Of a stretch of 64,000 bases of DNA, positions 1 through 10,800 are shown one piece after another. The stretch covers positions 42,278,268 to 42,342,267 of the forward strand of contig CM063108.1 of NCBI GenBank assembly GCA_031841125.1, written 5' to 3'. The position numbers and the translations under genes were made by a program. Position 1 is the first letter of the stretch. Every line of letters begins with the position of its first letter. The notes beneath the pieces were generated by a model. It was not told where the DNA came from, searched no databases, and saw only the letters and a program-made list of their open reading frames with translations. This stretch comes from Acanthococcus lagerstroemiae. Lineage: Eukaryota > Arthropoda > Insecta > Hemiptera > Eriococcidae.

Positions 1-290
1 TCTGAAGATGAACAAAACACCTGGCAGTGGCGAAGTTACTAATGAACATATTAAATACGGGAGGGGAGAGGAACTAATAAAAACCGTAACGCTATACAGT
101 AACTTACTGGGAAGCCAAAAAATACCTGCCTCTTGGAGTGACTCGGATATAATCCTCATTTTCAAGAAACGAAAAAGAGACAATATAGAAAACTAGTGCA
201 ATGGACTACAAGGTCTGAGTATTCGGCGCATACAGCGCCACCTCGCGCAAAGAAGAAGATGACTAAATGTCTAAATCGAACTAATGATGT
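1..290 (+). pseudogene. Decayed RTE-like LINE fragment (reverse transcriptase N-terminal block)
   Basis: The open frame at 8-196 reads as the block that precedes the first reverse-transcriptase motifs of RTE-like non-LTR retrotransposons. It shows KTPGSG, VTNEHIKYG, EELIKT and then DIILIFKKRKRDNIEN, where an intact family member would continue into YRPISL. The frame then stops. From about 200 to 275 the sequence resembles an element 3' end (codons for YIQRHLAQRRR-like residues near 228-265), so most of the enzyme, including the FADD active site, appears deleted. The fragment also runs off the left edge of the window. The LINE assignment is firm. The RTE clade is an inference from the FKK.DRDNIENY spacing. 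It has no intact function. Confidence 0.6.
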
Positions 291-342
291 ACACGTTCGA
301 AAATCCTAAGCGTATGTCACAGAGTAAGTTTTTATAAAATCA

Positions 343-470
343 AGCATTTCTTCTCGAAGTATTTGCCGAGAATTTCACAGAAATGCTGCGCATCTGCTCG
401 CTTGCTAGCATTTCTTCTCGAAGTATTTGCCGAGAATTTCACAGAAATGCTGCGCATCTGCTCGCTTGCT
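343..470. repeat. Perfect 64-bp tandem duplication
   Basis: Bases 343-406 and 407-470 are identical head-to-tail copies of a 64-bp unit that begins agcatttcttctcgaag and ends gctcgcttgct. Neither copy has a mismatch, so the duplication is recent or maintained. Nothing suggests it is coding. Confidence 0.95.
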
Positions 471-540
471 ATCACTATATTCAGACATAAGAGCTTCCCA
501 CAAAAAATATTTGTGATTCCCCAGAACAATCGCGTCTCAC

Positions 541-745
541 ATGACTTCACGCCCGCTGACCTGTTCACGACTCGTCGGGGTCCCAACATCGCTTCACGCT
601 CGCTAGTGAGTTCGTAACTTATCGGCGTTCCAACATCGCTTCATGCCCGCCGACGAGTTCGTGACTCGTCGGGGTCCCAATAGCCCACTACCGCTACTTC
701 ACGCTTCGCTCGACGCCGCCGGTGACTTCGAGGCTCGTCGGAAAC
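541..745. repeat. CpG-rich degenerate tandem units
   Basis: Three diverged units of roughly 45-50 bp share gacttcacgcccgc, acgactcgtcggggtccc and caacatcgcttcac (near 543-590, 592-640 and 641-682). A shorter related tail runs to about 745. The stretch is clearly richer in CpG than its AT-rich surroundings. It has no coding signal. Confidence 0.6.
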
Positions 746-2425
746 AGCAAAAACCGCGTCGAAAAACCGCGAAAATCTCGCTTCCTATTGGATAGATTTT
801 GTTGCAAATCAATATTGTTCTATTCCCAACTATGCTCCTATTTAATCACACAATTGTTTGCTCTTTTATAGTTGGTGATGTTTCAGTCACTTATTCTTTT
901 GCCTTTTCACAAATGTGTGTTCTCATTTTTTAAGTGAAATACCTGGGTGCGGCTACTAAAACAGATGATCAGAAAAAAACGACAAAAAAACAGCGCGCTT
1001 ATAAAAAAGATAGGGGGATGAATTGAACGTTTTCAAATAGAGAGATCAGTCAACTGAACATTGAGGAATATATTAACTGAGGACTTAAATTTTCACCCCC
1101 ATAAAACTTTAATAACCCAGAGACTCTGTGCAAGGGACTATAGTGCCAGAAAATTATTGGCTAGCGTGATATTGGAAAAACTGAGTTACTGACCGAATTT
1201 CATTCCATTTTCTTTTGATCTCAGATGAAGATCATTTTCATCCTTTTGACAAGTGAACAAAAAAAAAAATTGCCGTTATTGGTCCGAGCAAAATCACGAA
1301 ATTATTCATGAAAAGTCGCTATACCCTCGTCAATGTTGAATAAGGTGTTCGAAAACTTCGTCAACCAGCTCAAGCAGCGCCAGAAATCAACAGGTCGGCA
1401 TTTAAACTTAGTTATTTTTCCCCCTCGAATAGTTCATGTAATTTTTTTTTGTATTTTAAATTTTACAAGATAAAGAACATTTTTATGTGATACTTGTAGG
1501 ATTTAATTAATTTCTGCGACGTACATGATTTTTTTTTTAACGTTCGTTTTCTCTTCTTGCCTTTTATTTTGACCTAAATTAAAGTTGAAGTTAATTATTC
1601 CACTTGTATCCTTAGATACATTAAAAGACAGTCACTGCGTACTGTGGCACCCGCTTTTTTCATATGTATCTATCTCTGTTCCACACACCTATCTATGTTA
1701 AAATCCGATAGATCCATAGCAAAGTTGTAACTCAGTAAATCGTTTCGGCGTTCGAGAAGGTTTATACTGGTGAATAATTAAGTACTTTAATGACGCAATT
1801 TATCGCGTCTCATTAGCACTTTTCTAAGTTAAAAATTTTTAGGGTCTTATTGACATCAGAGAACAGAAAGAACTAAAAATTACTTTCGGACTTATAGGAT
1901 TTCTCCCTCTTCCCTATCCATAGATACCACAATTGAAATTTGTGTTTTTCTGTATTTTTCAATATCATGAGCGATTCAACTTTTTACACCTTACACTGGC
2001 ATGAATCATCAAACAAAGATATCGACTAGGATGGGATTAAACCACAAAATCCAATTTTGATACTGGTTTAGCTATAAATCTAACACTGCGGTACCTGGAA
2101 AAGGATGAGGTTTCACAGTTTTCATAAAAGTTTTGTAGGTTTGAAAAGTCGCTGAAATTTTTTCCCATAATTATTTGTCCATAATTTGCAAATTGTGGTA
2201 TTAGAAGGGACAAGGCTCAAAATTTTCACATAATACATACCTATGGATGCCGTTTCACAGGTTATCAGGTTGACCACATTTAATACCCAGGGTTGCTAAC
2301 TTGCCATATTTAGTTAATTTTAGATCCAATTTCCATATCCACTCAGGTATTTTTTCAGTCTTATTTTTCTGTTTTAGAGTGTTCGGACGTGGTTCGGACG
2401 GTAAGCTTACCAATGCGAAAAAATG
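746..2425. other. AT-rich sequence with no recognisable feature
   Basis: I see homopolymeric A and T runs (for example near 1260 and 1442) but no open frame, splice-bounded exon, terminal inverted repeat or RNA gene that I can support. Confidence 0.5.
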
Positions 2426-2429
2426 GTGA

Positions 2430-2840
2430 AAATTAGTCGATTTTAGGAAAATCGCTCTCCGTACCGTCGGTTGCCATTTTTGTCATCGTCCAAGTTGGCA
2501 GGCCTGGATTTACCCTATCATCAGAATTGTGGCATCCAGGGCTAAGAAGGAGGATAACGTGGATTAAATGCATCAGTAAACACAATGCGTTCACCATTTC
2601 ACAAGTTTTAAAGATCATTGGAATCAATTTTCATATCGACCTGACTCAACACTGAGAACTGAGGCACCCAGGATGGGAACTGAAGCTGAAATTGGAAGTT
2701 TCAAGAATACAATATGGATGTCCTTTTGGTGGTTGTCAGATTCACCACACTCATTTTCCATGTCATACTGAATCTGATAATGAACAAGATTTAGAGCAAA
2801 CAGTAAAAGAATATATTTTTTGTTTTGTTAGCACTTCAGA
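2430..2840. repeat. Decayed copy of the ~110-135-bp satellite
   Basis: Motifs of the satellite seen at 50.3-51.1 kb and 59.6-60.1 kb recur here. They are aattgtggcatccaggg followed by a GGAGG-rich segment, then a caagaatacaatatggatgtc block. Two degenerate units can be traced (near 2525-2650 and 2650-2790). The homology is weak but ordered. Confidence 0.4.
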
Positions 2841-3212
2841 GTTGAAATTAAACGTTTGCATTCGAAGTAAGAACATCAGAAATTTAAGTGGATACTCGAG
2901 ACGCGACCAACGGAGGTCAAAACTGCTAGAAGATTATATTATTATTTGATGATTTGAACACTCGAGAAAAATGTGGGTAATAAAGCATCTTCAATAATAC
3001 AATTATTGCAATATACCTAAAACAATTTTCATTTCAAGTTAATGTGTCCCAATACAGCCAGGTTCCTAGTATGGTCATCAGCCAATTGCCGGGATCTGAA
3101 TCTTTTTTCAAAATATAGCTGTACTGTCGGTTACCTGAGTAACCTACCCACCATACTCGGGGATAAAAGTGATTGGTTCGTGCCTCGGATCCCGGCATTT
3201 GGCTTCTTAAGC

Positions 3213-3780
3213 ACTGAACTGCCTTCAACAACAACTGGGTTTGATGGATATAAGAGCACTTCCAGCACCTTCGAACTGAATGGGCTATATATTGGGATAA
3301 CTATCTTTTTGCACGGATGATGCACCTTCAATGACGAGCAAATCTAAAGGATTCGTGCCATGACAGAAGGAAAATTTAACGCACTGTTTAATATATCACG
3401 AGGCAGGAGAAATGGGAGTAGCAGGAGCTACCCCAAAGCGATCCCCCCTATTCTGACGCAAGCTCATTCGAGGCGTTTCCAGGATAGGAAATGCGGTGTC
3501 TCGGGGCCAATTTGGCATGTGTGCATCGTCATACGCCCCTCTATCATCGCATATATCACGAGACTCTGGATTCGATTGTTAACCAGTTGTACCGAATTGC
3601 CTTCAACTTCGATTGACTTAGATGGATAAGTACACTTCCAGCGCATTAAAACTGATTGGACTACATTAGGATAACTGTCTTTCTGTTTGCACGGATGGTG
3701 CACCTTCAGGAACGAGCAGATCTAAAGGACTGGTATCACGACGGAAGAACAATTCAACAGACTGCTTCATGTATCACGAA
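3213..3780. repeat. Diverged tandem repeat, ~378-bp offset
   Basis: Bases 3213-3402 and 3591-3780 align along their length. Both contain gccttcaac, gatggata, cacttccagc, ttgcacggatg and tgcaccttcarnacgagca, then a closing atcacga. The offset is about 378 bp because a retroposon (3403-3550) sits between the copies. Short open frames in both orientations are shadows of this repeat. Confidence 0.7.
3403..3550 (+). mobile_element. Poly(A)-less retroposon, truncated copy, 12-bp target-site duplication
   Basis: A 148-bp GC-rich insert lies between perfect 12-bp copies of atatatcacgag (3391-3402 and 3551-3562). Its right part, gcggtgtctcgggg then tttggcatgtgtgcatcg and catacgccc, is shared with copies at 19927-20188, 28942-29540, about 40770-40850 and 54021-54134. 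The shared end lies towards the higher coordinates, which makes the copy plus-oriented and 5'-truncated. There is no poly(A) tail. Confidence 0.75.
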
Positions 3781-5265
3781 ATTCTGGCAGCAAAGACTAT
3801 TCCAGAATCATTAAACAGTGTTCCAGACTCCATCGTCAAGATTGTCAACATTGGGAGATCAAGGGCTTTCCACACAAGATTCTCCGGACAAATGTGCCAT
3901 GAAGCTCAATTTCATTTTACATACCTACTTGATCCGTGGGAACACTGAACCTCCTAGTACGAAGTTCCTGCACGAATTTCGGCGCCAAATCTACGAAATT
4001 TTCAGTTCAACGACACGAATTCGGCTCCACAACGTGGAGCAGAAATTAAATCATCTAAATCGATACATTCTGTCGATAAACGCGACGTAATTAACCATTA
4101 GTACACGCCGCTAGCTCGTTTAATGTTTACTCGGGTTAATTCCAGGTTAAGAAACCAGCCAGCGCTTAGCAGGTACTCTTTCTCTGATTTACACGAGCGA
4201 TACGCACACACGGAGCACTGTAAGTCATACAGTCAAGCTTTTACAACAACTGATAAAAAGCAACTATAACTAATCGTTCCATCGTTACAATACGGAATAT
4301 ACACGGCGAAAGAATCTTAATTAAAAGAGAGAAAAAACACGAGGAAAGTAGGATTAATGAAAAAACGTGTTACCCAACGGAAAAGAAAAGAAATAACGAT
4401 AAAGGAAGGTATAAACGCATTCGGTTTATCTGAGAAAGTAATGCCCGACTAGGAGGTTCAGTTTCCTAGTAGGTACGATTCAGATCCTCCACTATCGAAT
4501 TTGGCAGTACAAAGCAAACTTTGCTGTAAGAATGGAGAAGTGATGTGAAAGGACATAAGTAGGACTTGTGTCGTATAAAAACTTCTACATACTGTCAGCA
4601 AGGGACTCCGATGATTTTTATGATTTGGGCGCAAACAAAAATGCAATTTACACGCTAGTTACCTACACGTCTATGCATTGGGGAATCTGTGTAAGCTGTC
4701 GGTCGACTTTCAACAATGTCACACTGGCGCTCTGCCAGTAAATGGCATTCTTACTGGAGTCGAAATCCATTAAACGAAAAAATAATTTCAGCGGAGCAGC
4801 ACACTTTCTAAGAGCATACAGCGGGGAAAGAAAGAAAAAAAAGAGTACGCGTGTCCCTATAAATATCAAAGCGGGGAAAGGTTACAATATTTAATGACGC
4901 CCAGACGAGATTTCATGTTAATACGTCAGATGACACCCTTTTCTCAAATGGATATGTTCATTCCAAATCACCCTGTATAAATAGAAAGGGCTATCTCCCA
5001 GCTACAGCAATCATTATACATCGTCCCCTGAAGTCATGTCACAGGAGGGTGCCAAATCTGCTATACATATCACACTCATTCACAAACTCGTTCAAACAAT
5101 TTCAGGCGACTTGCTTCAATCTTCATGACATTTATTTCCTAACAATTTTCGTTAATTCCTAAGCAGGTGAAGTCAAGGACACTAACTTAGCTGTCAGTAT
5201 AGCACTTTAACTCGAGTATTCCGGAATATTGATGGATTCTGTGAAAACCGAATTCTAATATGGAT
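3781..5265. other. No recognisable feature
   Basis: Several open frames of 60-90 codons occur but none resembles a known protein, and none is longer than chance would give. A CACCCTGTATAAAT string near 4970 resembles an insect DNA-transposon terminus, but no partner terminus was found. Confidence 0.4.
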
Positions 5266-5670
5266 TCAGACTCCTGCTTTAGGTTTGAGATCCGGATGCA
5301 AATTTATTGGTGTTTTCACATTTTCCACTTCCTTGATTAAATTCCATCGAAAGTATGAACACTGTAAGTTAGTTAACTCGGATAAATTTTCAAGTTGGCG
5401 TATGCGATAATGATTGATAGAGCTGTGCCCAGGATTTAAGTAAGGGGGGTTGCGATCAAGATGAATGTTACTCTTAGTGGGGAGCTCAGTCAAAGATCCG
5501 CCCTCCTCTCCATCACAGCCCATTGTTTTTTCGTGTTTTTTTGGCCAATGGGAGGGGTTTTCCCCCCCCCCCCCTCCGTCGGCGCGAGTCTGATTATTGA
5601 AGTTTAGTTCCTCGAAATAATCAGCCAAAAAGAATAAGCTCTCTCGTTTCGTTCCTTTTAATTTTTTCAA
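5266..5670 (-). other. 134-codon open frame, unsupported
   Basis: A minus-strand frame of 134 codons begins MKKLKGTKRE and includes a glycine run made by the poly-C tract at 5562-5574. It shows no domain, signal peptide or flanking splice pattern that I recognise. A homopolymer-encoded GGGGG run inside an AT-rich frame argues against a conserved protein. I record it only because of its length. Confidence 0.15.
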
Positions 5671-5767
5671 ATCGACCTTCGTTTAGGTTCAGAGCCGTTC
5701 ACCTCCAATTTGATGCGTTTCTGTTCCGTTCATTTATGGTTTCCCTTTATTTATCATCAGAAAATTA

Positions 5768-5886
5768 TACGCCATTTTGAATCCAACCGCGCCGGCGAAT
5801 ACCAAGTTGACCACGAGATACGCTCCTTCCTCATAGTCAGATTTGCGATATAGCATCCACAGACGCGGCACAATTCAAATGGCGTA
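5768..5886. mobile_element. Foldback MITE, family A, copy 1 (decayed)
   Basis: The arms 5768-5791 (tacgccattttgaatcc, then aaccgcg) and 5864-5886 are inverted copies. The middle matches the centre of the larger family member at 17320-17497 read on the opposite strand: caaccgcgcc, gatacgctcc and catagtcagatt occur in the same order. Confidence 0.65.
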
Positions 5887-6622
5887 AGCTACACGTGAGT
5901 TGAAGTGCTCTATTTTCACCTGCGAACTGAGAAATTCTGTTTTGCTATAGACAAATTCAAATCCTCCAGAGAACCCAAAAAATCGTTAAAATAGACTGGA
6001 AATTCGCTTATAATTACAACCGTGCAAAATATTGGCAATACAATCATTATAATCATGATTATCACAAAATTGCAGGACTATTTTTAGTAACCTACGTAAA
6101 AATTTCATCATAGGACATACTTGATACTTTTTTATTTCGTTCGAATATGTAAATTATTCTAGCCTAAATTAAAAGTGGTATCAGATATTTTATTATTTGC
6201 AGTTAAGCTGTTATAGTATTTTAGTTGTATTATTGTACATTATGATGAAGATACATGTCGACACACACTGCGATACATCCGAAGGGCAGCTTTCAGCCAC
6301 TTTCTCCCTCAACCAGCAGTAGTGTTGACAAAAAAATCTATTCACTTCCCTCAAAAAATTAATTTTTTTGGTAATCGTCAAATTGAAAGCAAAAAATTAA
6401 GGCTGCAGTATTAATTCAGGCGTTTCTTTTTTCATTCGTTCTCTGTTCACCCTCACGCTCCTCATTCGTGATCTCTTTATTAAAATGTTCAAAATTTTAA
6501 ATAACAGGGATACTCTAACTTGAAAGCCCTACTTCAGGTTTAAAATCAGGGTCTACATTGAGAACATCATAATTCAAGTTAAATGTGAGTTCAAATTAAA
6601 AATTCGAAGCGTCGACTTCTGG

Positions 6623-6786
6623 TCCGGCACCTACACCCGAGTACTGACATCCGTTATTTTCCGTCGCTTGGTGCCCGACGATTCACAATTCGATACGCGG
6701 AACGTTCCGCGTAGTGAATTATGAATTGTCGGGCACCAAGCGACGGAAAATGGCGGATATCAGTACGCGGGTGTTTCTAGGTGCTC
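6623..6786. mobile_element. Foldback MITE, family A, copy 2
   Basis: This is a nearly perfect palindrome centred at 6703/6704 on cgcggaacgttccgcg. Its arms are about 80 bp long and carry ccgtcgcttggtgcccga on one side and tcgggcaccaagcgacgg on the other. The termini, near gcaccta and taggtgc, resemble those of the 17320-17497 element. It has no coding capacity and would form a long hairpin. Confidence 0.85.
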
Positions 6787-6838
6787 TACTTCCAGTACTC
6801 CCGGGAATCCGAGTAAGTTGAATAATAGTACATTTGAT

Positions 6839-7066
6839 TTATTGACAATACTGACCACCTTTCATCCGTGTAAGTAAACTTTCTTCTTCGTAAGAATTAT
6901 CTTCGGTGATGAATTTCCGCTCCGGAAGAAGAGTATGCAACTGATGATAGCCCAATCTTACGAGAAGACCCAGAGCATTTACGACCACAAATTGAGAATC
7001 GGAAATTGGTGACGATTGGAGCTGCATCGGTATCTGGCATTTTAAGAACGTAAGAAATAAACGCAT
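6839..7066 (-). other. 75-codon open frame with splice-like context, unsupported
   Basis: The minus-strand frame ends in the stop of a TAA overlapping AATAAA at about 6838-6842. A possible acceptor (atgccag) lies near its upstream end, so it could be a terminal exon. The protein contains VVVNALGLLVRLGYHQLH and shows no recognised domain. It lies between a foldback element and the candidate gene at 7133. Confidence 0.15.
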
Positions 7067-7132
7067 TCGTCCGATGAACTTGTATGGATGTTATGCGGTA
7101 AAATGAAAATTAGAATAATATTAAAACAAAAT

Positions 7133-7739
7133 ATGAACAGCGGCGCAGAGGCACCGGAAGAAGAAACAAAAAGAGCTCGATTACGTGATCAGAACAATTA
7201 CACAACTAAACGTGGAAATCAAGAGGATGACAGAGAACCAGAGAAAACCCATGACGATTTTCCTGCTCGTTACTACATTCTAGAAAGTGAGTTCTTTGTA
7301 GCGGAAGTCTCGCGATACACTTTCGCGATATTTCATGGGATAAGATTTTGCGATATTTCTCGAGATGCAATTTTGCAATACTTCACACGATGCGATATTT
7401 CGTTTGATGCGATTTACAATATTTCTTAGGACACAATTTGGCGATATTTCTTGCTGGGGTGCGATTTTGCGATACTTCTGGCAACGTCAATTTTGCGATA
7501 TTTGATCTTGTTCTAAAGAAGTATCAGTCACTGGAACAAAACTAGATATGGAACAAGTTTCCATTGATTAGAAGTTTTTTGTTCAAATGGAAGTTGATGC
7601 AAAATAAGTTTCCATCGAATATTGCAAGTTTTTCTTTTTCAGCCTCGCGAGAATGACATCCGGCATTGAAAACAATGCAGTCAACGAAAAACAGAGGAGA
7701 CTGCAGGCCACGGAGCTGAAGTTTAGAAAACATCAATGA
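7133..7739 (+). CDS. Candidate two-exon gene, product unknown
   Basis: Exon 1 would start at ATG 7133 and encode a strongly charged N-terminus beginning MNSGAEAPEEETKRARLRDQ. KRARLR could be a nuclear localisation signal. A consensus-like donor (aaa|gtgagt) follows 7286, but joining there gives an immediate stop. A weaker donor after 7290 (ga|gttctt) keeps the frame open. Exon 2 begins at 7643 after an excellent acceptor (tttttctttttcag) and reads through MTSGIENN, NEKQRRLQATELKFRKHQ to a TGA at 7737-7739. The spliced product would be about 84 residues. I recognise no family. The composition and splice sites favour real coding sequence, but the donor choice is a weakness. The intron holds the repeat at 7311-7503. 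Confidence 0.3.
7311..7503. repeat. Degenerate 25-28-bp tandem repeat (gcgatatttc)
   Basis: About eight copies of a unit built around attttgcgatatttct recur (near 7325, 7350, 7375, 7392, 7411, 7441, 7469 and 7495) at mostly 25-28-bp spacing. The copies are diverged and lie in the putative intron of the candidate gene. Confidence 0.6.
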
Positions 7740-8831
7740 GCGTCGAGTCAGTTGATACGGCAGGGGCTTCAGACATCCATCACTAATGAGGGACAGTGAA
7801 TACGCTGTTCAGGGATTAGTAACTACAAATGACCGGCCTATGAAAGCGTGGAAGCTGTGCAGCTTGTACGTGTTACGGTAAGGAACAACAAAACACGCTC
7901 GTCGATTGGACACTCTTCAATCGTCCAAAGTCAAAAAGAGCCAAGGTCTAAAATGGCTGACCAATGCGCAAGCATTCCGGAAACTCGACTTCCGATCGTC
8001 CGAATCTAACAACCATCAAAGAGAGACTCCCAGGTTTCAGAATCGAAACGACTTTTTAGAAACGCATTTGCCATTATTTGACATTTTTCAGTTCCGCCGT
8101 CAGCACTGACCGAGACCGAGTACCGCGATAGATGGTGTCTTCACCCAACGATATTTCATTTTCGCCTCGTCGTCTACGTCGATTATACATGTGTTACTCC
8201 CTACGCTCGTTTATCGTCTCCACCGCCCTTCCTCTGGGGAGATGTAGATAGATTTTCGATAGGGTGGTGCGATGTTCCCGACCTTATTTCCGGATTTTTT
8301 ATTACCATTTCGTTGATCGAGCTCGATGAATCACGTATCCCCTTCGCTGTCTTCTTTTCGGAACGATTATAAATACGATTTTTCCGCTAAATAATTTCCT
8401 CGACGAACGGCGCCCCACGCATCAGACACCCATCGGGAAAATAAACGAGAATCTTCGATTAGTTCTTATATATGGTTTTGTAGGCCTCGATAGGAACCTC
8501 TGGGATAGGGCGGACGAGATGAAAATACGAAACCTGTTTGAAGGGCCGAGAGGGATTCACCGGAGATATTCCATGTTAGTCTGGATGCTAGTTGAATGTG
8601 TAGAGCATTTTTTGATGTAGTCGTGTTGTTTGAAACATTTGCAGTTAAGACTCTACGGAATATTTCAAGATATGTAGACACTGCTGGAGACCACATCGAA
8701 CCCTCTTAGGGAGATACAAGTATTCCCTCCTCAGTTTTTCCTCAATGTAACCGAAAGCCGTATCACCGAAGTATACCTGGCAAAATCAATTTACACCGAA
8801 TTTTACACCAAAATGGTATTACGATGACGCC
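7740..8831. other. No recognisable feature
   Basis: The sequence is moderately CpG-containing and looks single-copy. A 76-codon minus-strand frame at 8466-8696 lies beyond the LINE fragment that follows, but I cannot assign it. Confidence 0.4.
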
Positions 8832-9240
8832 GTCAATCAGTTTGTGATGTTTGCTGACTGATGCCTGGCGGTACCAAACAGAGCTACAATATAAGAAGTA
8901 GGTATAAGAATGAACCCCCAAATCATTGCCTGTCTGACCCACAAGGAATAGACGAAGATGTTTTGGAAAATACCGAGGAGTCCGATGAGAGCTGCCGTTG
9001 CTCGTGCGACAGCAGATTTGATTTGATCAATCCAGGTCAGACAGCAGTCTAACACAAGACCGAGGTGCGTGAGTCAGGGTTCGATGAGAGTTCCACCGAC
9101 GTATATGAACGCTAACCAACTGTGTCGTTGGTGCACGGGCAGGCGATCAAAAAGGAGGACTTCACTCTTGAGGGCATTAAGTTGCAGGCCTTCAGCTGAT
9201 AGGCGGTTGATGACTATCGTATTCAGAAGAAGAATCTTTC
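8832..9240 (-). pseudogene. Decayed Jockey/I-like LINE fragment (reverse transcriptase C-terminal)
   Basis: Read on the minus strand from about 9210 down, the frame gives INRLSAEGLQLNALKSEVLLF, then an in-frame stop, then LTHLGLVLDCCLTWIDQI and ARATAALIGLLG. This is the order of the segment downstream of the catalytic YADD in Jockey/I/CR1-type reverse transcriptases, where G-L-x-L-N-x-x-K and LG-x-x-LD-x-x-LTW are conserved. The LG-to-helix spacing fits. The catalytic block itself is not recognisable at 9240-9400, so the fragment is truncated. It carries one stop near 9073. Non-functional. Confidence 0.6.
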
Positions 9241-10800
9241 AGTTCCGTGTACGTGCTCAAGGCCTCGGCTACGGTGCTTGCAGGGCCACTTTGGACGGCG
9301 TGTTCGGCCATACTGCCTCGCCATTCAAACACGAACATCCCTGTGTTGCAATATAAGAGCGAGTTCCATTCGACGCCGCAGTTATACGGCATCGATTCGA
9401 CGAAACTGAATTAACTCATTACAGATGCCTGTACTTGGGCAATAGGCGCACGAAAATCGAGCAACCGAATTCGGACGATTATGTCGCTCAATTCGCTCTC
9501 GTACCTATCGTGTTCGCAATAACGTGTTCCTTGGTAATAATATCGCTATTCAGTGCCGACGGTACGTGGTACATCGTGGAACACCGCAGCTCTTCGCTGG
9601 TACCGTGCCTCGCTTTTCTTCGGCGGCGCATACCTTCGCAGGTGAATCACGATACCCATCAGGTGCCTGCACTATACGACGTTTAATGAGAAAACCGCGG
9701 CATAAACCGTTCCTTCCCGTTCAAACTGCCGGCAACTCCAATTTTTTGCCTCGATTTCAGTTGTCGGCCATCGAGGTTAGGTAATTTCTCGCAGTCGTCT
9801 GCAGATGGCGAATTTATTCGAAGAATCCTCGTCTAATTACCATAATATTCAATTTATGTATTCCGCGCATCGGTGAATCACGAAACTATTACATGAATAA
9901 CATTGTTTGCCGTCGTGTTTTCGCGAAATTATTATCGGGCGTTTCGGCCGAGCAATTATTATTGTTCCAGCCCATCGAGTTCAAGAGAAGGAGAGACAGA
10001 AAAACATAAAAAACGAGAGAACCATTCGCTTGATCGCGAATAAACGCGGCGAATGAAAATCTCGTTGAGTATTTGCAGAGGGTCGCCGAGAAAAAATGAG
10101 CAAGCGTCGATGCAGCAGGGTTCCCGAGAAAAAGCAAACGTGTTGTAGTAGCTCACTTCAGTACGACTCAACAATAAATGAATAGCACCGGGGGCATTAG
10201 TGCACTGAAAAAATTAACGTACAAAAAATGGTGCGTGAAGTACCTAATTGTCGAGATAATTCAATTTCGACGTCGCTTCACAGTCTACAGGGTGTCCTAG
10301 CTACCAGCTAGCATCAATACGTTCAAGTGGTTCAGGAGATCGGTAGATTGTGAGAGCATCCGAGATGCAAGTGTTTTAGTCTAGAAACTAGAAGAGGAGT
10401 AATTTATCATCGATCTTCCGTAGCATCGCACATCAAGCAAAAATAGACGTGTGTTTCAGCCTCGACCAACATTCTGCCGAAGCTAATATGTAGCGACGGA
10501 AACTTTATGAATTCCAGGGCGACAAACCGCAATATTGAGGAATGCCTGTGATATCACAGAACAAATGCCTCAGACGGAGTCGAATTTTCGGAAAAGGAAA
10601 AACAGGTGCCACAAACATGTAGAAGCACTAGTGTATCCCGGTCGAATCATTATTAGGTACCATGTTTCTTTCTTTTTCTTTCCCCCTTCAATTATAATGA
10701 AAAAATCCACAAATATTCAGCCCAGGAAGAAACAGTGGATTTGAAAAATTTGAGTTCTTGGAAAATAATTAATATGTATTTATGTTGAGTGAGAAATGAA
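9241..10800. other. CpG-containing, apparently single-copy sequence
   Basis: Overlapping open frames of 60-95 codons on both strands (9069-9784, 9889-10174) match nothing I know. The isolated string acagggtgtcc near 10289 resembles a DNA-transposon terminus without a partner. Confidence 0.4.

Noticed and set aside
10250..10330. Transposon terminus acagggtgtcc
   Set aside because: No inverted partner was found within several kilobases.
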